DNA of 10,986 nucleotides from an uncultured Bacteroidales bacterium (GTDB lineage Bacteria > Bacteroidota > Bacteroidia > Bacteroidales > F082): the NCBI GenBank assembly GCA_937896895.1, contig CALBNV010000040.1:1-10986 (forward strand), read 5' to 3'. Made by a program: the position numbers and the translations under genes. Every line of letters starts with the position of its first letter. Within the stretch, counting starts at the first letter, position 1. This document shows, piece after piece, positions 1 to 5,069 of this stretch. The notes beneath the pieces are model-generated. The model saw only the letters and a program-made list of their open reading frames with translations. It was not told the DNA's origin and ran no database searches.

Positions 1-7
1 AAGTTTG

Positions 8-48
8 GAGAGTTAAGAGTGGAGTTTTCACTCTTGACTCTCTTTTTT
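8..48 (+). terminator. Rho-independent terminator for a gene upstream of the window
   Basis: A 14-bp stem (8-21 with 29-42) is perfect except for one G-U pair, has a 7-nt loop, and is followed by six T (43-48). The T-run is on the + side only, so it should end a + strand transcript entering from the left. A near copy lies at 2010-2049. The element also has a 7-bp period (see the repeat entries). No transcript data are available. Confidence 0.75.
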
Positions 49-56
49 AATCACAG

Positions 57-112
57 CTAACAACTAAAGACTAACAACTAAAGACTAACAACTAAAGACT
101 AACAACTAAAAA
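57..112. repeat. Tandem 14-bp repeat, four copies (eight heptamers)
   Basis: Four consecutive copies of CTAACAACTAAAGA run from 57; the last ends in AAAAA instead of AAAGA. Each 14-mer is two related heptamers, CTAACAA and CTAAAGA. The array lies between the terminator at 8-48 and the promoter at 140-147, with no open frame across it. It is A-rich and unstructured. Copy number may vary by slippage. Any role is unknown. Confidence 0.9.
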
Positions 113-139
113 AAACTCTCCTCTCTATAAAATTATTCG

Positions 140-147
140 TATCTTTG
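140..147 (+). promoter_or_regulatory. Bacteroidota-type -7 promoter box for the secreted-protein gene
   Basis: TATCTTTG matches the TAnnTTTG element recognised by the Bacteroidota primary sigma factor. It lies 68 bp before the ATG at 216, predicting a leader of about 60 nt. I see no convincing -33 TTTG at the expected distance, because that stretch is CT-rich. The near-identical GTATCTTTGCA occurs before the CobW gene. Confidence 0.6.
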
Positions 148-215
148 CACCCTAACATTTTGCATGTCGTTAAAACTTGTGAAATTCAAATAATATCAAT
201 CTAATACGTTACAAA

Positions 216-1985
216 ATGAAAAAATTCTACTTGTTAATCACAATGGTGGCTTTCAGTTTCTTCGGCTTGAAGGCCCAGGTGGAGGCGCCGGAAGACCTCC
301 ACGTTTCACCGACAGGCTGGGCACAGTGGACCAGCAGCGCGACCATCGAACAGCCGGAATACGGCGAGACATTCTTTTACCCCTTCAATTTACCAACTCT
401 CGCCGGCTGGACTTTGATTGACGGCAACAATGACGGCAGAAACTGGGTGGTCGGTTATGACCCGTTCGGCGGTGTCGGCGAATATTGCGCCTCATCAGCG
501 TCAACCGACGGCTACACGTCATTCGGCACCGACGACTACCTGGTCTCACCACAGGTGCTCATCGGCAAGAAATCAGTCTTTACCTACGAAATCACGAGCC
601 ACTGGTCAAGCCCGCGCGACCACTACGGCATCGCAATTTCAACGGGAAGCCCGACAGACCCTGACGACTTCACCGTCATCTTCCACGGTGTCGCGGCACA
701 CGGATGGCAGACAAAGACCATCGACCTCGGCGAATATGCAGGCCGTTACGTCTATATCGCAATACGTCACTATGAGGCCGACGGCTTCAAACTCGACCTC
801 AAGAACGTCGCACTCGGAAATGACACGAAGAAAGACTTCATCGGCTTTAACATCAAACTCAACGATGAGGTCGTGGCGCAGAACGTCGCCGACTGCTACT
901 ATCAGTTTGAGACAGGCAGCCTCGCTGAAGGACAGACATATACCACTTCGGTCCAGGCCGTCTTCGACGAAGGCCAGAGCGACTGGACATCATACGAGTG
1001 GACATACGCGTCATGCGACAACTTCGAGGGCTATGAAACCGTCGAGGTCGAGAACATCGGCAACGACGTTCTGGTCTCATGGGAGAACGAGGAGCTTGAC
1101 GGGACATATCTGTATTACGACAACGGCATGAATGAAGAAGGCATCGGCCTCGGTGCAGGCACCCCGATTTACTGGGCCATTCATATCCCAGCGACAAGTC
1201 TCGCACCTTATATCAATTACAGGGCCACGGGCGTTGCGATGTACGACTATGAGGGACACCGCGGCAAAATCATGATATATCAGGGCGATGAGACAACACC
1301 AGAGAACCTGCTTTACACCCAGAATTACATAACAACAGGCTGCGGCCAATATATCGACATTCCGTTTGACGAGTATGTCGCCATCGACAACACAAGAGGC
1401 CTTTGGTTCGTGATGTTGAGTCTCACCGGCACTTATCCGGCCCCTATCGGCCCGAACACCGGTGACCCGTACGGGCGTCTCTACTCCGACAACGGCACCG
1501 ACTGGTACGACCTCGCCGCCAACGGCGCCGACAACTCGTTCAACCTGCGCGGTTACATCGAAGAGAACAACGGTGTCATCGGCACAATGGTGTTCAAGAA
1601 CGGGACCTGCCTGACACCGAAACCCGTCCACGGCAACGCCTTCGTCGATGACGGTTCAAAGACCGATTATGAATATTGCATCAGGAAAGTCTATTCGTTT
1701 GACGTCAACGACCCTGAGAGATTCGCGATGTCATGCCCGACATGCGCCACGATACAGGATGTCGCCGAGGTGACGGAGAACGTCATCGGCGTTTATCCTA
1801 ACCCTGCATCGGAGACAATCACCATCAAGGGCGTTGAGGTCGAGAACGTCATGATTTACAACTCACTCGGCCAGATTGTCGATGTGCTTGGCGCGACACA
1901 GAACGTTGATGTCAGAAATTACACATCAGGCATTTACATGATGGTCATCAACGGAAATGAGAGGGTGAGATTTGTGGTAAGATAA
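216..1985 (+). CDS. Secreted T9SS-sorted protein with cleaved-adhesin-like domain
   Basis: This 589-residue protein is predicted to be exported by Sec and then carried across the outer membrane by the type IX secretion system. Residues 1-20 form a signal peptide (charged start, hydrophobic core, likely cleavage after LKA). A short APEDLHVSPTG piece follows, resembling the start of a fibronectin III strand. Residues about 52-202 resemble cleaved-adhesin/choice-of-anchor-J (jelly-roll) domains, with GWTLIDGNNDGRNW and DDYLVSP as typical motifs. Residues about 203-268 resemble a fibronectin III domain. Residues 269-450 are an unassigned, likely beta-rich region, followed by another fibronectin-like strand set ending in MSCPTC. 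Residues 523-589 are a T9SS type A sorting domain (VYPNP near its start, YTSGIYMM, basic end). The start follows the TATCTTTG box with no Shine-Dalgarno sequence, as usual in this phylum. No catalytic residues are evident, so I favour adhesion or carbohydrate binding over an enzyme. The ligand is unknown. Confidence 0.85.
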   Translation: MKKFYLLITMVAFSFFGLKAQVEAPEDLHVSPTGWAQWTSSATIEQPEYGETFFYPFNLPTLAGWTLIDGNNDGRNWVVGYDPFGGVGEYCASSASTDGYTSFGTDDYLVSPQVLIGKKSVFTYEITSHWSSPRDHYGIAISTGSPTDPDDFTVIFHGVAAHGWQTKTIDLGEYAGRYVYIAIRHYEADGFKLDLKNVALGNDTKKDFIGFNIKLNDEVVAQNVADCYYQFETGSLAEGQTYTTSVQAVFDEGQSDWTSYEWTYASCDNFEGYETVEVENIGNDVLVSWENEELDGTYLYYDNGMNEEGIGLGAGTPIYWAIHIPATSLAPYINYRATGVAMYDYEGHRGKIMIYQGDETTPENLLYTQNYITTGCGQYIDIPFDEYVAIDNTRGLWFVMLSLTGTYPAPIGPNTGDPYGRLYSDNGTDWYDLAANGADNSFNLRGYIEENNGVIGTMVFKNGTCLTPKPVHGNAFVDDGSKTDYEYCIRKVYSFDVNDPERFAMSCPTCATIQDVAEVTENVIGVYPNPASETITIKGVEVENVMIYNSLGQIVDVLGATQNVDVRNYTSGIYMMVINGNERVRFVVR

Positions 1986-1986
1986 A

Positions 1987-2002
1987 AACACAATTAAGTG
2001 TT
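1987..2002 (-). terminator. Weak candidate terminator for the EamA gene
   Basis: Read on the minus strand, AACAC pairs with GTGTT around a 6-nt loop, followed by TTTTTAT. The stem is short and AT-rich and sits two bases past the stop codon of the convergent secreted-protein gene. It is the only T-tailed hairpin I see downstream of the transporter gene in its own direction. Confidence 0.3.
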
Positions 2003-2050
2003 AAGCGTGGAGAGTTGGGAGTGGAGTTTCACTCTCAACTCTCTTTTTTA
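1994..2050. repeat. Heptamer-periodic intergenic element containing the second hairpin
   Basis: From 1994 the sequence reads as consecutive 7-mers: TTAAGTG, TTAAGCG, then TGGAGAG and relatives. It continues as the complementary units CACTCTC and AACTCTC and ends in a T-run. The 2009-2050 part closely matches 7-48. Differences in the stem are partly compensated: an A-T pair at 15/35 becomes G-C at 2017/2036. This suggests the hairpin shape is what is kept. Confidence 0.75.
2010..2049 (+). terminator. Rho-independent terminator of the secreted-protein gene
   Basis: A 14-bp stem (2010-2023 with 2030-2043, one G-U pair) has a 6-nt loop and six T (2044-2049). It starts 25 bp after the stop codon. 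On the minus strand no T-run follows, so it should act mainly on the + gene. Confidence 0.8.
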
Positions 2051-2099
2051 GCCAGAATCTCCACTCTGAACACTTCAAGTTTCACACCCAATTCTGGCT
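2050..2099. repeat. 9-bp perfect inverted repeat over the EamA gene 3' end
   Basis: AGCCAGAAT at 2050-2058 is exactly complementary to ATTCTGGCT at 2091-2099, with 32 bases between. The right arm lies in the last codons of the transporter gene (stop at 2082-2084). The left arm abuts the T-run of the preceding terminator. No T-run follows on either side, so it is not a standard terminator. It could be chance. Confidence 0.5.
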
Positions 2100-2990
2100 T
2101 CTCGCCCTGCTCTTGTTCACCAGAACCACGCCGGTGAAGACGAGAACCGCCGCCACGGCCTTCTGCCAGCTCAGACGGTCCATCCCCATCAGAATCCCAA
2201 CTACTGTCGCGATTATCGGCTGCAGGTAACCGTAAAGGCTTATCACCGTTGGCCGCAGCGTCTTCTGCCCTATCGGTATCAGGAAATACGCGATGAACGT
2301 CGAGAAAAGTATTATGAAGCCAAGCTCATAAAGATACCTCGCCGGCATGACGGTCATGTCGAGACGCACCAACTCCCTGATGTCGAACGGGATGGCGACG
2401 ACAGCCGAGAACAGGAACATCCATTTCATAAATGTTATCACATTATATTTTGAAATGAGCGGTTTGAATATTCCGAGATAACAGGCGAAGAAAAGCGAAT
2501 TTAACACCGTGAGGACTATTCCGAGCGGCTTCGTCTCGGTTACGCCTCCGCTCACGGCTCTTACCGTATTCAGAATCAGGAAGATGATACCGCAGAAACT
2601 CATCACGACGCCTCCAGCCTTCTTGAGCGTAATCGGCTCTTTCAACACTATCGCCGCGACGAACATGGTGAAAATGGGCGTTATCGCGTTGATGATTGAG
2701 ATGTCAAGCGGCGTCGCCACGGTGCTTGCCTTCAGGAAGGTGAGCTGCGTGAGGAAAAGACCGAGCATCGACGCACAGAAGATCTTCGGGAAGTCTTTTG
2801 GCTCGACTTTCTCCTTCGGCATAAACAGCGACACAAGCCAGAAAAGCAGTGTCGCGCCCGCCGCCCTGAAACAGAAAAGCCCTAAAGGTGAGATGAATGC
2901 GAGATTCGACAGGTCTCTGCACACTATGATGTTGAACCCGAAAATTGTATATGCGCCGAAACACGCGAGATGCCCGAAAACCTTTTTCAT
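2082..2990 (-). CDS. EamA-family (drug/metabolite transporter) permease
   Basis: This 302-residue inner-membrane protein has about ten hydrophobic helices arranged as two EamA repeats (about residues 10-140 and 155-293), the normal size and layout for the DMT superfamily. The first repeat ends with the common pattern of a helix closing in LKEPIT, followed by a helix starting KKAGGVVM. The second contains PTVISLYGYLQPIIATVVGIL, typical of the penultimate helix pair. Members export or import amino acids, nucleobases, drugs or other small metabolites; the substrate cannot be read from sequence. The ATG at 2990 follows a -7 box by only about 16 bp. The gene is divergent from the CobW GTPase gene across a 98-bp gap with facing promoters, so joint control is possible but unproven. 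It converges on the secreted-protein gene. Confidence 0.85.
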   Translation of the reverse strand: MKKVFGHLACFGAYTIFGFNIIVCRDLSNLAFISPLGLFCFRAAGATLLFWLVSLFMPKEKVEPKDFPKIFCASMLGLFLTQLTFLKASTVATPLDISIINAITPIFTMFVAAIVLKEPITLKKAGGVVMSFCGIIFLILNTVRAVSGGVTETKPLGIVLTVLNSLFFACYLGIFKPLISKYNVITFMKWMFLFSAVVAIPFDIRELVRLDMTVMPARYLYELGFIILFSTFIAYFLIPIGQKTLRPTVISLYGYLQPIIATVVGILMGMDRLSWQKAVAAVLVFTGVVLVNKSRARSQNWV

Positions 2991-3006
2991 TCTAAATTTT
3001 TTCGCG

Positions 3007-3014
3007 CAAAATTA
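3007..3014 (-). promoter_or_regulatory. -7 promoter box for the EamA gene
   Basis: On the minus strand this reads TAATTTTG, matching TAnnTTTG. It lies 17 bp before the ATG, so the predicted leader is only about 10 nt. A TTTG that could serve as -33 box lies at 3039-3042, 24 bp upstream, slightly longer than the usual spacing. Confidence 0.5.
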
Positions 3015-3021
3015 CTAATTA

Positions 3022-3042
3022 TTTGAATGCATGATTATCAAA
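3022..3042. promoter_or_regulatory. Inverted repeat between the divergent promoters, possible operator
   Basis: TTTGA (3022-3026) and TCAAA (3038-3042) form an inverted repeat around 11 bases. Each arm sits exactly 7 bp from one of the two facing -7 boxes, and 24 bp from the other. The arms could be the -33 boxes of overlapping divergent promoters or a half-site pair for a regulator. The centre is not palindromic, and I recognise no known metal-regulator site. Confidence 0.35.
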
Positions 3043-3049
3043 AAACGAG

Positions 3050-3057
3050 TATCTTTG
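3050..3057 (+). promoter_or_regulatory. -7 promoter box for the CobW GTPase gene
   Basis: TATCTTTG matches TAnnTTTG exactly and is identical to the box at 140-147, including the flanking bases CA. It lies 31 bp before the ATG at 3089. A TTTG at 3022-3025 is a possible, widely spaced -33 box. Confidence 0.6.
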
Positions 3058-3088
3058 CATTTCAAAATTGGATTAAAAAACATTTGAC

Positions 3089-4318
3089 ATGAGCAAGAGA
3101 GAGACTCCAATACTGCTTCTCACAGGATACCTCGGAAGCGGCAAGACCACTTTGGTCAACAACATCCTTTCAAACAGGAAAGGCATCAAGTTTGCAGTGA
3201 TAGTCAATGATATAGGCGAAGTGAACATCGACGCGACCCTCATCCAGAAAGGCGGCGTGGTGGGCAAGAAAGACGAAAGCCTTGTGGCACTCCAGAACGG
3301 CTGCATCTGCTGCACGCTGAAGATGGACCTCATCCAGCAGATCACCGACATCATCAAGATGGGACGCTTCGACTACATCGTCATCGAAGCCAGCGGCATC
3401 TGCGAACCGGAACCTATCGCACGCACAATCAGCAGCATACCACAGATGGGACGCGAATACACCAAATATGGCGACGCCCGACTCGACTGCATCGTCACCG
3501 TCGTTGACGCACTCAGAATGCAAAGCGAGTTCGGCTGCGGTGACAAACTCCAACGCGAAAACATTGATGAAGAAGACATCGAGAACCTCATCATACAGCA
3601 GATTGAGTTCTGCAACATCGTGCTTCTCAACAAGGTCTCCGACGTGAAACCAGAAGAACTTGCACGCATCAAGCTGATAATCAAGAATCTGCAGCCTGAC
3701 GCCGAAATCATCGAATGCGACTACGGACAGATTGAACTCGACAAGATACTTGAGACTTACATGTTCGACTACAACAAGGTCTCTGGTTCGGCAGGGTGGA
3801 TCAAGATAATTGAAGGAAGAGATAACCACGAAGATAATCACCACGAATCACACGAATCGCACGAAGATAATGATGACGATGACCATGAACATCATCACCA
3901 CCACCATCATCATGACCATGACCATGAGAATGAGGAGGAAGGTGAGGCTGAGGAGTACGGGATCGGCACTTTCGTGTATTTCGCACGCAAGCCGTTCGAC
4001 ACGCTGAAGTTCAACGACTATGTGTTGAACAAATGGCCGAAGAGCATCATCCGCGCGAAAGGCCTTTGCTATTTCGCTGACAATCAGGATATGTCGTATA
4101 TCTTCGAACAGGCTGGCGTACAGAAGAAACTGTCGGAGGCCGGTTATTGGTTTGCCACAGCTTCAAAAGAGGAGCTTGAGCAGATGGCACGTCAAGACCC
4201 GACCATCCTCAACGACTGGGACGAAGAATACGGCGACCGTATGGAAAAAATCGTGTTAATCGGCCAGAAGATGGATAAAGAACAGATTACCAGAGACTTA
4301 GACAACTGTCTGTTTTAG
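3089..4318 (+). CDS. CobW/COG0523-family GTPase, probable metallochaperone
   Basis: This 409-residue cytoplasmic G3E-class GTPase has three expected motifs in order. The Walker A motif is GYLGSGKT (13-20), the metal-binding CxCC is GCICC (71-75), and the base-recognition motif NKVSD (181-185) corresponds to NKxD. IEASGI (99-104) fits the switch II area. The C-terminal domain (about 290-405) follows a charged linker. The linker (246-290) holds 16 histidines, including eight in a row, mixed with Asp and Glu. Such tails bind Zn, Ni or Co in this family, whose members deliver metal to client proteins such as zinc enzymes or take part in cobalamin synthesis. No cobalamin genes lie nearby, so a zinc role seems likelier; this is inference. 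The start follows the TATCTTTG box. Part of the linker DNA is a direct repeat: CACGAAGATAAT at 3827-3838 and 3860-3871, 33 bp apart and in frame, suggesting growth by slippage or duplication. Confidence 0.9.
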   Translation: MSKRETPILLLTGYLGSGKTTLVNNILSNRKGIKFAVIVNDIGEVNIDATLIQKGGVVGKKDESLVALQNGCICCTLKMDLIQQITDIIKMGRFDYIVIEASGICEPEPIARTISSIPQMGREYTKYGDARLDCIVTVVDALRMQSEFGCGDKLQRENIDEEDIENLIIQQIEFCNIVLLNKVSDVKPEELARIKLIIKNLQPDAEIIECDYGQIELDKILETYMFDYNKVSGSAGWIKIIEGRDNHEDNHHESHESHEDNDDDDHEHHHHHHHHDHDHENEEEGEAEEYGIGTFVYFARKPFDTLKFNDYVLNKWPKSIIRAKGLCYFADNQDMSYIFEQAGVQKKLSEAGYWFATASKEELEQMARQDPTILNDWDEEYGDRMEKIVLIGQKMDKEQITRDLDNCLF

Positions 4319-4406
4319 ATTAGAGATAAAAGATAAAAGTTAAAAGAGGCTTCCTCCTTTTTAACTTTTATCTTTAATCTTTAAACTTTAATCTTTTAAC
4401 TTTATG
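4314..4406. repeat. Heptamer-periodic element filling the gap before the deacetylase gene
   Basis: From the CobW stop codon to the next start codon, almost every base fits a 7-bp register. Left units are of the form WAAAGAT/AAAAGTT (4321-4348). A 9-bp interruption follows (4349-4357). On the right, six consecutive units start with CTTT, five matching CTTTWAW (4365-4399) and the last being CTTTATG, which holds the ATG of the deacetylase gene. Left and right units are complementary and build the hairpin at 4331-4373. Confidence 0.85.
4331..4373. terminator. Long AT-rich hairpin after the CobW gene, probable terminator
   Basis: Fifteen perfect base pairs (4331-4345 with 4359-4373) are topped by a smaller GAGG/CCTC stem. 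It starts 12 bp after the CobW stop codon. A T-rich but interrupted stretch follows on the + strand. Because the hairpin ends only 30 bp before the deacetylase ATG, it could instead be an mRNA processing or attenuation structure within a two-gene transcript. I see no TAnnTTTG box between the genes. Confidence 0.5.
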
Positions 4407-5069
4407 CGACTTATCAGCCCTCCTTCGGTGTGCAGGTTTCTGTTTCCGGCCATGATTTGGCAAATGCCGGAGGGAGAGAAGTGTCTTTACCTGACTTTTG
4501 ACGACGGGCCGCATCCAACGATAACGCCGCAAGTGCTTGATATTCTGCGCAAATACAATGCCAAAGCGACTTTTTTCTGTATCGGCAACAACGTTCAGAA
4601 ATATCCTGAGACTTTTGAACTTCTAAAAAAAGAAGGTCACAGTATCGGCTCTCACACTTTCAACCACGAGAACGGCTGGAAGACCGGAACCGATGATTAT
4701 GTCAAATCGGTCATCGATGCCAACAATTTGATTCACAGCGATTTATTCCGTCCGCCTCACGGGAAAGTCAGGTATTCACAGATCAAGAAACTGCGGAAAT
4801 TGACAAGTGGTGAGAAGCCGCTTAATATCGTTGCATGGACGGTCATTGCGTACGACTGGGACAAGGGTCTCACTCCTGAGCAGGTGTATAACAATGTGAT
4901 TAACAATGCAAAAGACGGTGCCATCATTGCTTTTCACGACAGTGAGAAAGCCTATCCGCGGATGATTGAGGCGTTGCCGAAGGTTTTGGATTATTTCACA
5001 GGGAGAGGTTATTCTTTCAAGGCTATCACCCTATCCGGCTCCAATCAAAATCCTGCTCAAACATTTTGA
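4404..5069 (+). CDS. Polysaccharide deacetylase family protein (NodB homology domain)
   Basis: This 221-residue protein is a metal-dependent carbohydrate esterase family 4 deacetylase. The NodB motifs are all present: TFDDGP (31-36, catalytic base and metal-binding Asp), SHTFNH (83-88, the H-xxx-H metal ligands H84 and H88), RPPHG (116-120), an Asp-Trp (D151, W152) and FHDS (177-180) with the catalytic-side His178. There is no clear signal peptide or membrane anchor, only a short moderately hydrophobic start. This matches the compact Bacteroidales form, whose proteins begin close to the NodB domain. The likely substrate is N-acetylated glucosamine in peptidoglycan or another polysaccharide, which cannot be told from sequence. 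The ATG lies inside a heptamer repeat unit with no Shine-Dalgarno sequence. The last 14 codons overlap the 3' end of recG on the other strand, and the tail after FKAI looks like an added extension. It may be cotranscribed with the CobW gene. Confidence 0.9.
   Translation: MRLISPPSVCRFLFPAMIWQMPEGEKCLYLTFDDGPHPTITPQVLDILRKYNAKATFFCIGNNVQKYPETFELLKKEGHSIGSHTFNHENGWKTGTDDYVKSVIDANNLIHSDLFRPPHGKVRYSQIKKLRKLTSGEKPLNIVAWTVIAYDWDKGLTPEQVYNNVINNAKDGAIIAFHDSEKAYPRMIEALPKVLDYFTGRGYSFKAITLSGSNQNPAQTF

Noticed and set aside
57..112. CRISPR array
   Set aside because: The units are 14 bp and directly adjacent, with no unique spacers and no cas genes in the window.
418..1631. Open frames at 418-1131 (+) and 1077-1631 (-) inside the secreted-protein gene
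   Set aside because: Both overlap a well-supported 589-residue protein, are compositionally odd (Ser/Thr/Arg-rich or Val-rich) and lack a promoter or domain.
8..2049. Insertion sequence bounded by the two similar hairpins
   Set aside because: There is no transposase, the copies are direct rather than inverted, and each has its own T-run like a terminator.
2050..2099. Terminator formed by the 9-bp inverted repeat
   Set aside because: The 32-nt loop and lack of a T-run on either strand argue against it, so it is listed only as a repeat.
3170..3844. 224-residue open frame antisense to the CobW-family gene
   Set aside because: The + frame has Walker A, CxCC and NKxD motifs. The antisense product is a low-information mirror of it.
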